A stretch of 46,487 nucleotides of DNA from Clostridia bacterium (GCA_030526115.1 JAUNDK010000013.1:1-46487); one strand, 5' to 3'; numbered from the stretch's first letter, positions 16,983 to 26,308 are shown. Notes: generated by a model not told the origin, from the letters alone. A program made the numbers and translations.

Positions 16983-17402
16983 TTATTTCTCCTTATTATG
17001 CTTTTCCATGACTTTCTTTCTGACGGAATACGGAATGGCGCCCCAGAGAACAAGACCTATACCGAAGAATACGATAAGTCCGACAACAGGGAGACTTAAA
17101 GCCCTCATCTCACCGAGTATTACGCCAAGAAGTGCGCAGATTACACCGATTGCTATTTTAAGCACGAATGATATATAACTCTGTTCCATTCCTCTTGTAC
17201 GCAGCTTTTCTTCTACTGCGGCATTTCTTGCCTCCTCTTTATTTTTTCTCTTCTCGTCTCTCTTTGCGAATTTCTCCTGAATTGCATTGTAACCGGAGTT
17301 AAAAGCACAGGCGGGACAGACGTAATTTTCATCAACTTTTAATATTGTATCTTTGATTGTATATTCTTTTCCGCATTTTTTGCAGACTACATTTTTCGGC
17401 AT
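16983..17402 (-). CDS. Zinc-ribbon protein with two membrane helices
   Basis: The 139-residue protein begins with a zinc ribbon: CKKCGKEY at residues 7-14 and CPAC near 30. A highly charged, Lys/Arg/Glu-rich helix (about residues 45-70) comes next. Two hydrophobic helices follow (FVLKIAIGVICALLGVIL and LSLPVVGLIVFFGIGLVL), ending in a basic tail. The layout suggests an inner-membrane protein with a cytoplasmic ribbon. The family was not recognised and no enzymatic motif is visible. It is the first gene of the 17402-15230 minus-strand run. Confidence 0.78.
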   Translation of the reverse strand: MPKNVVCKKCGKEYTIKDTILKVDENYVCPACAFNSGYNAIQEKFAKRDEKRKNKEEARNAAVEEKLRTRGMEQSYISFVLKIAIGVICALLGVILGEMRALSLPVVGLIVFFGIGLVLWGAIPYSVRKKVMEKHNKEK

Positions 17403-17486
17403 GATACAGCCCTTTCACATTTATTGATTTTACGGTTATTATTCTACATAGAACAGATATAAATTGCAATACGGCGCAATGAAAAA

Positions 17487-17519
17487 AGGCAGGCCTACCT
17501 TTACGGTAAAGCCTGCCTG
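17487..17519 (-). terminator. Intrinsic terminator of the iorA-iorB-paaK-ACT operon
   Basis: AGGCAGGC at 17487 pairs with GCCTGCCT at the other end, with TTTAC/GTAAA inside. On the minus strand the stem is followed by TTTTTT. It resembles the terminator of glgA at 32343. Confidence 0.85.
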
Positions 17520-17544
17520 TTTGTCAATAAATCTTAATTCTGAA

Positions 17545-17970
17545 TTATAAAGCGATGTCCTCATCATTAAGTGTGCTGATTCCGTTTGCGTTGAGGAGCT
17601 TTTCTGCCGCCTCTGCATTATTTACACGGAGAACAACATAAGCACCAAGCTCTGCGGCACCTGCGAAAGCATACATGTACTCTACGCTGATTGCTGCATC
17701 CTTGAGTATGGAGAGAACCTTTGTGAGGGATCCTGTCTTATCCTCCATCTTAACGGCAACAACTTTTGTGATGTTTACCATGCTCTTTTCGCTGAGGATT
17801 CTGAGCGCCTTGTCTGTGTCGGATACGATCATTCTGAAAATACCGAACTCCGCTGTATCGGCAATCATGCTTGCACGGATATTGATGTCGGCATCTGAAA
17901 CTTCCTTGACCATGTCATGGAGTTTACCCATCTTGTTTTCAACATAAACTGAAATCTGTTTGATAGCCAT
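17545..17970 (-). CDS. Tandem ACT-domain protein
   Basis: The 141-residue protein is two ACT domains: residues ~3-65 (QISVYVENKMGKLHDMVKEV) and ~70-135 (VVAVKMEDKTGSLTKVLSIL). ACT domains bind amino acids and act as allosteric sensors. Free-standing tandem ACT proteins next to phenylacetate-CoA ligase and indolepyruvate oxidoreductase are a recurrent arrangement in anaerobes and archaea. A role in sensing an aromatic or branched amino acid is therefore inferred. It is the last gene of the operon, 14 bases after paaK, and is followed by a strong terminator. Confidence 0.88.
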   Translation of the reverse strand: MAIKQISVYVENKMGKLHDMVKEVSDADINIRASMIADTAEFGIFRMIVSDTDKALRILSEKSMVNITKVVAVKMEDKTGSLTKVLSILKDAAISVEYMYAFAGAAELGAYVVLRVNNAEAAEKLLNANGISTLNDEDIAL

Positions 17971-17984
17971 GATATATCCTCCTA

Positions 17985-19292
17985 TTAGTCTATGAGCTTA
18001 CGCTTGTCAATAACTCTGACAGCCTTGCCTTCACTTCTTACGATGGTATTAGGTGCAACAAGGTGAACCTTTGGTCCGATTCCCAGCATGGTTCTCATTG
18101 CTGACTCGAGGGATTTCTCTCTCTTTACGTTCTCGGAAACGATATCGGAGAACAGCTCAGGAGCAAGCTCAACATTGATGTCCATAGTATCGGAGTTGTT
18201 AACTCTGTCTACGATAATCTGGTAGTTAGGTGAATAACCTTCGTTGAGAAGAACTGCTTCAATCTGGCTTGGGAATACGTTGACACCTCTGATGATGAGC
18301 ATGTCGTCACTTCTTCCCTTTGGCTTGCTCATCTTAACATGAGTTCTGCCGCAGGAGCACTTCTTTTTTGAGAGAACACAGAGGTCTCTTGTTCTGTATC
18401 TGAGAAGTGGGAAACCTTCCTTGTCGAGGGATGTGAATACCAGCTCGCCGAGTTCGCCGTCAGGGAGAACCTCGCCTGTCTCAGGGTTGATGATTTCAGG
18501 GTAGAAGTGGTCCTCGTTGATGTGCATGCCTGTCTGCTCTTCGCACTCGAAGGAAACGCCGGGGCCTGTTGTCTCTGTGAGACCGTAAATATCATAAGCT
18601 TTGATACCGAGGAGCTTCTCAATCTCGTGGCGCATTTCCTCTGTCCATGGCTCTGCACCGAAGATACCTGCCTTGAGCTTATTGTCCTCAGGCTTGTAAC
18701 CCATGTCACGCAGTGTTTCGCCGATGTATGCGGCATAGGATGGAGTACAGCAGATGATTGTTGAACCTAAGTCCATCATGAACTGAATCTGTCTCTCTGT
18801 GTTACCTGATGACATTGGAAGTGTAAGACAGCCTACCTTGTGGGAACCGCCGTTAAGTCCCGGACCGCCTGTAAAGAGGCCGTAGCCGTAGCAGACCTGG
18901 CATACGTCTTCCTCTGTACCGCCTGCGGCAACAATGGCTCTTGCACAGCACTCCTCCCAGAGGTCAATATCCTTCTGAGTGTAGAATGCGACAACTCTCT
19001 TGCCTGTTGTACCTGATGTGGACTGAATTCTTACGCAGTTCTTAAGGTCTGTACCTAAAAGACCGTAAGGGTAAGCATCTCTTAAATCTGCCTTTGTGAG
19101 GAAAGGAAGCTTGTGTAAGTCTGCAATTCCCTTTATGTCGTCAGGGGTTACACCCTTCTGCTCCATAAGGTTACGGTAGTAAGGAACATTGTCCCAGACA
19201 TGCTTAACCTGCTTTACAATTTTCTCGTTCTGGATCTCGGTGAGCTTCTCTCTTGAAGCTGTTTCGATCTCCGGCTGGTAATATCTACCCAT
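17985..19292 (-). CDS. paaK: Phenylacetate-CoA ligase (adenylate-forming)
   Basis: The 435-residue enzyme has the compact PaaK architecture: the P-loop-like IQSTSGTTGKRVVAFYT near residues 90-106, the adenine motif AYDIYGLTETTGPG near 233, and the C-terminal GRSDDMLIIRGVNVFPSQIE hinge. It activates phenylacetate or related aryl acids with ATP and CoA. Beside iorAB, it more likely handles the arylacetyl products of arylpyruvate oxidation, possibly in the direction that yields ATP. Length is normal. It lies 43 bases after iorB and shares its transcript. Confidence 0.92.
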   Translation of the reverse strand: MGRYYQPEIETASREKLTEIQNEKIVKQVKHVWDNVPYYRNLMEQKGVTPDDIKGIADLHKLPFLTKADLRDAYPYGLLGTDLKNCVRIQSTSGTTGKRVVAFYTQKDIDLWEECCARAIVAAGGTEEDVCQVCYGYGLFTGGPGLNGGSHKVGCLTLPMSSGNTERQIQFMMDLGSTIICCTPSYAAYIGETLRDMGYKPEDNKLKAGIFGAEPWTEEMRHEIEKLLGIKAYDIYGLTETTGPGVSFECEEQTGMHINEDHFYPEIINPETGEVLPDGELGELVFTSLDKEGFPLLRYRTRDLCVLSKKKCSCGRTHVKMSKPKGRSDDMLIIRGVNVFPSQIEAVLLNEGYSPNYQIIVDRVNNSDTMDINVELAPELFSDIVSENVKREKSLESAMRTMLGIGPKVHLVAPNTIVRSEGKAVRVIDKRKLID

Positions 19293-19335
19293 TTTAACAC
19301 ACCTCTATATAAATCTGATTCGTCTGATTCTTTAA

Positions 19336-19908
19336 TCAGGCGTTGTATCCAAGTTCAAAAGCCCTGAGGTTCATATCTATGAACTGTGGCTTAACCTGCT
19401 TTTTGATTGCCTCGAGCCATTTCTCCTCAGGAATATCCATATACTTTGCAAGTCTTGACATGAGAACAATATTAGCCGCCTTTGCGGAACCTGCCTCTTC
19501 TGCGATGCTTAATGCATCGATGTCATCAATATGGATTCCCTTTGACTTGAGCTCCTCGAGTATCTCTGCAGGATACTCAGCGGCACCTGTGATAACAGGC
19601 ATTGGGTCAATGGACTGAGTGTTTACAACGATTGTACCGCCCTTTTTGAGGCACTTTACATATCTTGCCGCCTCAAGACGCTCGAAGCTGACGATGAAGT
19701 CTGCCTCGCCCTCGCATATTACAGGGGAGTAAACCTTTGTGTCGCTGGCTCTTACATAAGTTACAACGGAACCGCCACGCTGGCTCATACCGTGAACTTC
19801 ACTTACCTTTACATCATAACCTTCGTCAATGAGAATTGCGCCCAGGAGCTTGCTGGCTAAAAGGCTTCCCTGTCCGCCGACACCGACGATCATAAAATTC
19901 TTAGTCAT
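19336..19908 (-). CDS. iorB: Indolepyruvate:ferredoxin oxidoreductase, beta subunit
   Basis: The 190-residue subunit corresponds to the gamma-type domain of 2-oxoacid:ferredoxin oxidoreductases. It opens with FMIVGVGGQGSLLASKLLG, the GxGGQG motif at residues 8-13, and continues with VSEVHGMSQRGGSVVTYVR, a CoA-contact segment. With IorA it converts indolepyruvate, phenylpyruvate or hydroxyphenylpyruvate to the aryl-acetyl-CoA while reducing ferredoxin. It starts three bases after the iorA stop, so translation is coupled. Confidence 0.95.
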   Translation of the reverse strand: MTKNFMIVGVGGQGSLLASKLLGAILIDEGYDVKVSEVHGMSQRGGSVVTYVRASDTKVYSPVICEGEADFIVSFERLEAARYVKCLKKGGTIVVNTQSIDPMPVITGAAEYPAEILEELKSKGIHIDDIDALSIAEEAGSAKAANIVLMSRLAKYMDIPEEKWLEAIKKQVKPQFIDMNLRAFELGYNA

Positions 19909-19911
19909 ATC

Positions 19912-21648
19912 TTAGTCCTCCTGCTTGCAGATTGCACCCGGCTTGCAGAGCTGCTGACATACATTACAGCCTACGCACTGAGTAAAGTCGATTGTTGCTT
20001 TCTTATCCTTGAAGCTGATTGCAGGACAGCCGAGCTTCATGCACTGACGGCAGCCTACACACTTCTCTGTATTTACCTTAAGGGCCGGCTGTGGCTTTAC
20101 ATACTTTAAGAGCATGCAGGGTCTTCTGGAGATGATTACGCTTGGAGCCTCAACGCTGAGCTCCTCGAGAACAGCCTCCTCGCACTCCTTTAAGTTGTAT
20201 GGGTCTACAACTCTTACTCTCTCAATGCCGAGGGCATGGCAGAGAGCCTCAAGATTTACCTTTGCCGCAGGGTCGCCCTTGATGTTGTAACCTGTTGTCG
20301 GGTTCTGCTGGTGACCTGTCATACCTGTGATGGAGTTATCAAGAATGATAACTGTGGAATTGGATGCGTTGTACGCAATATTTACAAGACCTGTCATACC
20401 GGAGTGCATGAATGTGGAATCTCCGATTACGCAGACTGTCTTTTTCTCTGTTTCTTCGCCGCCAACCTTGTTGAAGCCGTGAATTCCGGAGATGGAAGCA
20501 CCCATGCAGAGTGTGGAATCAAGGGCATTGAGCGGAGCTGTGGAGCCGAGTGTGTAACAGCCGATATCGCCGAGGCATGTGATGCCGTGCTTTGCGAGGG
20601 TGTAGAACAGACCTCTGTGTGGGCAGCCGGCACACATTACAGGAGGACGAATAGGAATTGCTGTCTCTGTGGAATCGCTCTCAGGCTGTGGAATACCGAA
20701 GGCAGTTCTGATTGTTGCCTGATTGTACTCTCCCATTGGTGAGAAAAGCTCCTTGCCGATGCAGTCGATGCCGTTGTTCTTTAAGTGGCTCTCGATGATA
20801 CCGTCGAGCTCCTCAACAACATAGAGCTTGTCAACCTTGGATGCGAAGTCCCTGATAATCTCAACAGGAAGCGGATTTACCATACCGAGCTTTAATACGG
20901 ACACGCTGTCACCGAATACTTCCTTAACATACTGGTAGCATGTACCTGATGTGATGATACCCTTTTCTGTTCCGCCGAACTCAACTCTGTTGAGAGGAGA
21001 TGTCTCGCCGTAAGCGGTTAATTTCTGAGTTCTCTCCTCAACAAACGGATGGCGTCTTGTTGCGTTTGCAGGAGCCATGATGTACTTCCATGGCTTCTTC
21101 TCGTAAGCAGGCATTTCCTTCTCAACTCTGTCGCAGAGTTCAACCGCACACTGGGAGTGGGCGATTCTTGTGCACATTCTTACGATTACAGGAGTATCGA
21201 ACTCCTCACTTATCTCAAATGCGAGCTTAACGAAGTCCTTTGCCTCCTGGCTGTCGGCAGGCTCGAGCATAGGAACCTTTGCGGCAATTGCGTAGTGTCT
21301 GGAGTCCTGCTCATTCTGGGAAGAATGCATTGCAGGGTCATCTGCTACAAAGATAACCATACCGCCTGTTACACCTGTGTAGGAAAGTGTGAACAGCGGA
21401 TCGGCGGCTACGTTTAAACCAACATGCTTCATGGCACATGCACTTCTTGCACCCCTTAAAGATGCACCGAAAGCAGCTTCACATGCTACCTTCTCGTTTG
21501 GTGCCCACTCGCAGTAAATATCGTCATAGGTTGCGGCAAACTCTGTAATCTCTGTGGAAGGAGTACCCGGATAACTGGAAACAAGCTTGACGCCTGCTTC
21601 GTAAAGTCCCCTTGCAACAGCTTCGTTGCCGAGCATAAGCTTCTTCAA
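19912..21648 (-). CDS. iorA: Indolepyruvate:ferredoxin oxidoreductase, alpha subunit
   Basis: The 578-residue subunit starts at TTG 21648, chosen because GGAGG sits eight bases upstream and the product then begins with the family's KKLMLGNEAVARG. The open frame to 21729 has no ribosome site and overlaps the promoter. It contains the pyrimidine domain (SSYPGTPSTEITEF near 24), a TPP-binding region (GDIGCYTLGSTAPL) and two C-terminal [4Fe-4S] motifs, CVGCRQCMKLGCP and CVGCNVCQQLCKPG. It is the catalytic subunit for arylpyruvate oxidative decarboxylation in anaerobic aromatic amino acid fermentation. It heads the operon. Confidence 0.95.
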   Translation of the reverse strand: MKKLMLGNEAVARGLYEAGVKLVSSYPGTPSTEITEFAATYDDIYCEWAPNEKVACEAAFGASLRGARSACAMKHVGLNVAADPLFTLSYTGVTGGMVIFVADDPAMHSSQNEQDSRHYAIAAKVPMLEPADSQEAKDFVKLAFEISEEFDTPVIVRMCTRIAHSQCAVELCDRVEKEMPAYEKKPWKYIMAPANATRRHPFVEERTQKLTAYGETSPLNRVEFGGTEKGIITSGTCYQYVKEVFGDSVSVLKLGMVNPLPVEIIRDFASKVDKLYVVEELDGIIESHLKNNGIDCIGKELFSPMGEYNQATIRTAFGIPQPESDSTETAIPIRPPVMCAGCPHRGLFYTLAKHGITCLGDIGCYTLGSTAPLNALDSTLCMGASISGIHGFNKVGGEETEKKTVCVIGDSTFMHSGMTGLVNIAYNASNSTVIILDNSITGMTGHQQNPTTGYNIKGDPAAKVNLEALCHALGIERVRVVDPYNLKECEEAVLEELSVEAPSVIISRRPCMLLKYVKPQPALKVNTEKCVGCRQCMKLGCPAISFKDKKATIDFTQCVGCNVCQQLCKPGAICKQED

Positions 21649-21700
21649 TTTGATTTCCTCCAATATATGAATTTTCTTTTTAACATGATAACACCATAAA

Positions 21701-21729
21701 ATTATACCCCAATATGAATAAATTTGCAA
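21701..21729 (-). promoter_or_regulatory. Promoter of the iorA-iorB-paaK-ACT operon
   Basis: TTGCAA (21724-21729) and TATAAT (21701-21706) are exactly 17 bases apart on the minus strand. It lies about 50 bases before the TTG start of iorA. Confidence 0.75.
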
Positions 21730-21813
21730 CTTTATAATAGTACTTATTCATTTAACGCATATATAAGTTACGATGGAATTTCTGTGTAAAAGTTCTAAAA
21801 ATAACTGAAAGCA

Positions 21814-21845
21814 AAAACCGGGAAGCTGTTTTACCTCCCGGTTTT
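21814..21845 (-). terminator. Intrinsic terminator of the symporter gene
   Basis: AAAACCGGGA (21814-21823) and TCCCGGTTTT (21836-21845) make a perfect 10-bp stem, followed by TTTTTGC on the minus strand. It separates the symporter gene from the iorA operon. Confidence 0.85.
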
Positions 21846-21874
21846 CTTATAATAAACTCATGAATAAAATCTGA

Positions 21875-23434
21875 TTAATCGCCGAGGCTGTCTGTGATTT
21901 CAACAACCTTTGTCCTGTCATAGCACTCGAACATCTTATCAACGCCCTCAGGCTTTGTCTTCTGTGTAAGCTTGGATACGACAGGAACCAGAATAAGTCC
22001 GCCGATCATAGCGAATACACCGCTGTAAAGGGAGTTTGTGAATACGAAGCTGAGTACAGGACTGTTTGCAACTGAGAGCCAGCCGAGGGAAACACAGAGC
22101 TGAACTGTCTCAAGACCTACACCGAAGATGAAGCTGAATACAACAGCTGCCTTTGTTACCTTCTTCCAGTAGAGGCCATAGAGGAACGGAGCAAGGAAAG
22201 CACCTGCAAGTGCGCCCCAGGAAACACCCATCATCTGAGCGATGAAAATGCTCTTGTTTGTTGCCTGCTTGATTGCGATGGCTGCGCTGATTGCGATGAA
22301 TACTACGATGAAAGCTCTCATGATGAGCATCTTCTTTTTCTCGTCAAACTTCTTCTTTGCCATAGGCTCGATGAAGTCGAGGGTGATTGTGGAACCACTT
22401 GTGAGAACGAGGGAGGAAAGTGTGCTCATGGAAGCGGAGAGAACAAGAACGATAACCACTGCGATGATAACCGGTGAAAGTGTGGATAGCATGGTTGGGA
22501 TGATGGCATCGAAACCGTTTGCCTTTACATCTACATTGTAGAGTCTGCCGAAACCGCCGAGGAAGTAGCAACCGCCTGCTACGATGATAGCGAATATTGT
22601 GGAAATAACTGTGCCCTTCTTGATGGAATCTTCATTCTTGATGGCGTAGAACTTACCGACCATCTGAGGAAGTCCCCATGTACCGAGGGAGGTGAGAAGA
22701 ACAACTATGAGAAGGAAGAATGGCTGAGGACCTAAGAATGAAGCATAAGCCCAACCGCCGTTGTCGCCCTTTGTGAGGCCTTCCATTGCAGCCATGAGAC
22801 CGCCGTTGTCCTTAAGAACAGCGAGGATAACAGCTACGATACCTACGAGCATAATCATTCCCTGAATGAAGTCGTTGATTGCTGTTGCCATGTAACCGCC
22901 GACTACAACATAAATACCTGTGAGAACTGCCATTACGATAACGCATACGGAGTAGTCAATGCCACCGAATGCCATGGCGAAAAGTCTTGAAAGACCGTTG
23001 TAAAGGGATGCTGTGTAAGGAATGAGGAAGCAGAATGTAATAACTGAAGCCGCAACCTTGAGCGGTTTTGAGTTGAATCTGTTTCCGAAGAAGTCAGGCA
23101 TGGTCTTACTGCCTAAGTGCTGGGTCATGATTCTTGTACGGCGTCCCAAGATGCTCCATGCGAGAAGGGAACCGATAAATGCATTGCCGAGACCTATCCA
23201 TGTGGAAGCCACACCGAAAGCCCAGCCGAACTGGCCTGCGTAACCTACGAAGATAACCGCTGAGAAGTATGATGTACCGTAAGCAAAAGCGGAGAGCCAT
23301 GGACCTACGGAACGGGATCCGAGAACGAATCCGTTTACGTCTGTTGCGTGTTTTCTCGAGTTGATGCCTATGCCTATCATAATAGCGAAGAACGCTACGA
23401 TGAGGACAGAGGTCAATACCATTGTTGTATTCAT
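21875..23434 (-). CDS. Sodium:solute symporter (SSS family)
   Basis: The 519-residue membrane protein has about 13 hydrophobic helices. Typical SSS segments are SAFAYGTSYFSAVIFVGYAG, VVVGGYMATAINDFIQGMIM near residues 180-200, and SASMSTLSSLVLTSGSTITLD near 335. The start at 23434 is preferred over 23449 because GAGGTG lies upstream. It imports an organic acid or amino acid with sodium. Placement between the iorA operon and an acyl-CoA ligase suggests an aromatic or carboxylate substrate, which is inference. It resembles the PutP/PanF branch. Confidence 0.9.
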   Translation of the reverse strand: MNTTMVLTSVLIVAFFAIMIGIGINSRKHATDVNGFVLGSRSVGPWLSAFAYGTSYFSAVIFVGYAGQFGWAFGVASTWIGLGNAFIGSLLAWSILGRRTRIMTQHLGSKTMPDFFGNRFNSKPLKVAASVITFCFLIPYTASLYNGLSRLFAMAFGGIDYSVCVIVMAVLTGIYVVVGGYMATAINDFIQGMIMLVGIVAVILAVLKDNGGLMAAMEGLTKGDNGGWAYASFLGPQPFFLLIVVLLTSLGTWGLPQMVGKFYAIKNEDSIKKGTVISTIFAIIVAGGCYFLGGFGRLYNVDVKANGFDAIIPTMLSTLSPVIIAVVIVLVLSASMSTLSSLVLTSGSTITLDFIEPMAKKKFDEKKKMLIMRAFIVVFIAISAAIAIKQATNKSIFIAQMMGVSWGALAGAFLAPFLYGLYWKKVTKAAVVFSFIFGVGLETVQLCVSLGWLSVANSPVLSFVFTNSLYSGVFAMIGGLILVPVVSKLTQKTKPEGVDKMFECYDRTKVVEITDSLGD

Positions 23435-23495
23435 TTTTTCACACCTCAATATAGAATTAGTTTATGCTGACTTTAAGCCCTTGGGCCATAAGTTA

Positions 23496-25130
23496 TTAAG
23501 AAATATTCTGCTCAAGAATGAGCTTATCCGCACCGTACATCTTACGGAGCTTAGGCTTTTCGATTTTGCCTGTCGGATTTCTCGGAACATCTGCGAAGAT
23601 GATCTTTCTCGGGCGCTTGTATCGTGGCATACCCTTGAAGAATTCTTCCATCTCCTCCTCTGTGCATTCCATGCCGTCCTTGATTTTGATGATTGCTGCG
23701 GCGATTTCACCGAGTCGCTCATCAGGTAAACCGATAACGGCAACATCACTTACCTTGTTGTTTGTCATGATGAAGTTCTCAATCTCAACAGGATAGAGGT
23801 TCTCACCACCGGAGATGACAACATCCTTTTTACGATCAACAAGCCAGATAAATCCGTCCTCGTCCTGCATTGCCATGTCACCTGTGTAGAGCCAGCCGTC
23901 CTTGAGGGTTTCGGCTGTTGCCTTTGGGTCGTTGTAGTAGCACTCCATGACGCCTGCACCCCTGAGGATGAGTTCACCTACATCTCCCTGCTTAACTTCT
24001 GTGCCGTCTGGGTTGACAATCTTATTCTCCCAGCCGTAACCCGCAATACCGATTGCACCGACCTTGTGAACATTATCGACACCGAGGTGAACAGCACCTG
24101 GACCTATGGACTCGGAGAGGCCGTAGTTTGTGTCATACTGGTGGTTCGGGAAGTAATCGAGCCAGTGCTTGATGAGGCTCTGCGGAACAGGCTGTGCGCC
24201 TATGTGCATGAGTCTCCAGCGGCTTAAATCGTAGTCCTCCATTTTAAGCTTGCCGGAATCGAGGGCATTGAGTATATCCTGTGCCCACGGAACGAGGAGC
24301 CATACTATGGAGCATTTCTCCTTGGAAGCCGCTTCGAGAATGAACTCAGGCTTTGTACCCTTAAGAAGTACCGCCTTGGAACCGCTCATGAGGGAACCAA
24401 ACCAGTGCATTTTTGCACCTGTGTGGTAAAGCGGAGGAATACAGAGGAAAATATCGTCTCTCTGCTGATTGTGGTGCTTCTGCTCTACCTGTGCAGCATG
24501 GAGAAGTGAACGGTGTCTGTGTAAAATAGCCTTTGGGAATCCTGTTGTACCTGAGGAGAAGTAAATTGCTGCGTAATCCTCCTCGCTGAGCCATACATTC
24601 GGGTTTATGCTGGATGCGTCCGCAGTGAATTCGTTGTAGCTCTCTGCGAAGCTTGGGCATCCGTCACCTACATACATGAGGGCATGATCCTCGCCTATAT
24701 CCCCTGCAATCTCCTCTACTCGGCCGATGAAGTCCGGACCGAACACGAGAATATCCGATTCGGAGAGATTGAAAGTGTACTTAATCTCCTCTGCGGAATA
24801 TCGGAAGTTGAGAGGAACCGCAATTGCACCTGTTTTGAGTATGCCAAAATAAATCGGTAGCCACTCGAGGCAGTTCATGAGGAGTATTGCAACCTTGTTG
24901 CCCTTGCCTATACCTCTGGACATGAGGGCGTTTGCAAAACGGTTTGCCTTTTCGTTAAAGACAGACCAGCTTATTTCTCGTCTGTAATAGCTTTTGCTGG
25001 TGGCCTGAACGAGATCGTACTCGTGCCAGGTCTTGAGGGGAGCAGCCTTCTGCTCGGGGTTAACCTCGATTAATGCGGTTTCACTGCCGAACATACTGCT
25101 GTTTCTTTCCAGCAGATCGATGATAGTCAT
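23496..25130 (-). CDS. Acyl-CoA synthetase (AMP-forming)
   Basis: The 544-residue class I adenylate-forming enzyme has core motifs IYFSSGTTGFPKAI near residues 190-203, NYGLSESIGPG near 308, and YTGDMAMQDEDGFIWLVDR followed by KDVVISGGENLYPVEIE near 400-440. The catalytic Lys is in PTGKIEKPKLRK near 520. It converts a carboxylic acid to its CoA thioester. The family spans fatty, cinnamic and bile acids, so the substrate is open. It lies 61 bases upstream of the symporter on the same strand and is probably co-transcribed, pointing to import and activation of the same acid. Confidence 0.9.
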   Translation of the reverse strand: MTIIDLLERNSSMFGSETALIEVNPEQKAAPLKTWHEYDLVQATSKSYYRREISWSVFNEKANRFANALMSRGIGKGNKVAILLMNCLEWLPIYFGILKTGAIAVPLNFRYSAEEIKYTFNLSESDILVFGPDFIGRVEEIAGDIGEDHALMYVGDGCPSFAESYNEFTADASSINPNVWLSEEDYAAIYFSSGTTGFPKAILHRHRSLLHAAQVEQKHHNQQRDDIFLCIPPLYHTGAKMHWFGSLMSGSKAVLLKGTKPEFILEAASKEKCSIVWLLVPWAQDILNALDSGKLKMEDYDLSRWRLMHIGAQPVPQSLIKHWLDYFPNHQYDTNYGLSESIGPGAVHLGVDNVHKVGAIGIAGYGWENKIVNPDGTEVKQGDVGELILRGAGVMECYYNDPKATAETLKDGWLYTGDMAMQDEDGFIWLVDRKKDVVISGGENLYPVEIENFIMTNNKVSDVAVIGLPDERLGEIAAAIIKIKDGMECTEEEMEEFFKGMPRYKRPRKIIFADVPRNPTGKIEKPKLRKMYGADKLILEQNIS

Positions 25131-25171
25131 AGTGTTTTCCTTTCATATATAAAAACTGAAGCTTTATTGTT

Positions 25172-25190
25172 TCAGAATTTCTGATATAAT
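25172..25190. promoter_or_regulatory. Operator-like inverted repeat in divergent promoter region
   Basis: TCAGAA-T-TTCTGA (25172-25184) is a perfect 6-1-6 inverted repeat directly abutting TATAAT (25185-25190), the probable -10 of the rightward hydrolase gene. It lies between the divergent acyl-CoA ligase and hydrolase genes and could control both. Confidence 0.45.
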
Positions 25191-25219
25191 AATGTAAGTT
25201 AAGTATTTTGGAGGACATC

Positions 25220-26017
25220 ATGGTAATAGATTTTCATACACATACATATCCCGATAAAATTGCAAAATCCACAATAGATTTTCTTGTTCAGAAGGGTGGA
25301 ATCAAAAACCACCGTGAGGGAACTCTGGCTTCCCTTGTTGAATCCATGCACAGAAGCGGCGTGGATTACAGCGTTTCTCTCCCTGTTGTAACTAAACCGA
25401 GTCAGACCGCTACCGTCAACAGGATTTCTGCCGAACTCAACGGCAAAGACGGAGTTTTCTTCTCCGGTGGTATTCACCCGGATACCGAGAATATTGAGGA
25501 AACCCTCGATTTCATCAAAAATGCAGGTCTGCACGGAATTAAAATTCACCCCGATTATCAGGGAGTTTACTTTGACGATGAGCGTTACATCCGCATTTTA
25601 ATAGGATGTGCCGAGCGTGGTCTGTATGTCACCACCCACGCAGGAATGGACATCGGTTTCCCTGAGGACACCCACTGCACCGTTGACATGATAGTCAGAG
25701 TTCTCGATGAACTCGGCCCGATTATGGATGATAAGCTCATTCTTGCCCACATGGGTTCTTTCGATAAACCTCTTGAGGTTCTCGAGAAAATAGCCGGCAG
25801 AAAGGTATATCTTGATACCGCAGTCATGCTCGACCGCTTCCCTGAGGAATGCACTGCACTCATTAAGAAGCACGGCTCCGACAGAGTGCTTTTTGCGACC
25901 GATTCCCCATGGGCAGACCAGGCACATTATGTGGAGGTTCTCCGTTCATTAGACCTCACAGATGAGGAAAAAGAGAACATTCTGCACAAAAACGCCGAGA
26001 GAATACTGGGTATTTAA
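25220..26017 (+). CDS. Metal-dependent hydrolase, amidohydrolase/TatD-like TIM barrel
   Basis: The 265-residue protein starts at ATG 25220, with GGAGG five bases upstream. The metal site opens with MVIDFHTHTYPD (His at 5 and 7) and continues with VTTHAGMD, LILAHMGSFD and FATDSPWADQ, giving the His/His/Asp set of PF04909-type amidohydrolases. Relatives decarboxylate or hydrolyse aromatic acids, which would suit the neighbouring aryl-acid genes, but the substrate is unproven. It is divergent from the acyl-CoA ligase and is followed by 200 AT-rich bases and a terminator. Confidence 0.87.
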   Translation: MVIDFHTHTYPDKIAKSTIDFLVQKGGIKNHREGTLASLVESMHRSGVDYSVSLPVVTKPSQTATVNRISAELNGKDGVFFSGGIHPDTENIEETLDFIKNAGLHGIKIHPDYQGVYFDDERYIRILIGCAERGLYVTTHAGMDIGFPEDTHCTVDMIVRVLDELGPIMDDKLILAHMGSFDKPLEVLEKIAGRKVYLDTAVMLDRFPEECTALIKKHGSDRVLFATDSPWADQAHYVEVLRSLDLTDEEKENILHKNAERILGI

Positions 26018-26220
26018 TTTTCTTTTTCGTCAATATGAACTTTAGCAGTTTAAAGCTTTTAGGTATAAAAGCGGTGACTGCTGTATATTTTAATGCGTAA
26101 AAGCGCTAAAGTCAATTATAATATTGCTAAATAAAGAATTTCGTAAGTTTATACAATTTCAGACAGAATAATTGTATATATCGGGATATGAAAGTTTCAT
26201 CATTATTCTAATTCAGAATA
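26018..26220 (+). other. AT-rich intergenic stretch with interrupted inverted repeat
   Basis: No ORF was found. CTTTAGC (26040-26046) plus GCTTTTA (26055-26061) pair with TAAAAGC (26098-26104) plus GCTAAAG (26105-26111), giving a 14-bp interrupted stem. It may be a 3' UTR structure. Function unknown. Confidence 0.35.
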
Positions 26221-26267
26221 AAAATCATCTCCGCCTGTTCATTCAGGTCAGGAGATGATTTTTTATA
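26221..26267. terminator. Bidirectional terminator, CATCTCC family
   Basis: AAAATCATCTCC (26221-26232) and GGAGATGATTTT (26251-26262) form a perfect 12-bp stem, with a nested CCTG/CAGG hairpin in the loop. T and A tracts lie on both sides. The same CATCTCC...GGAGATG core recurs at 37962 and 38390. Confidence 0.85.
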
Positions 26268-26308
26268 GCTCTGGGTTTCCGCTATAAATGAAACTTACAG
26301 CAAAAAAA

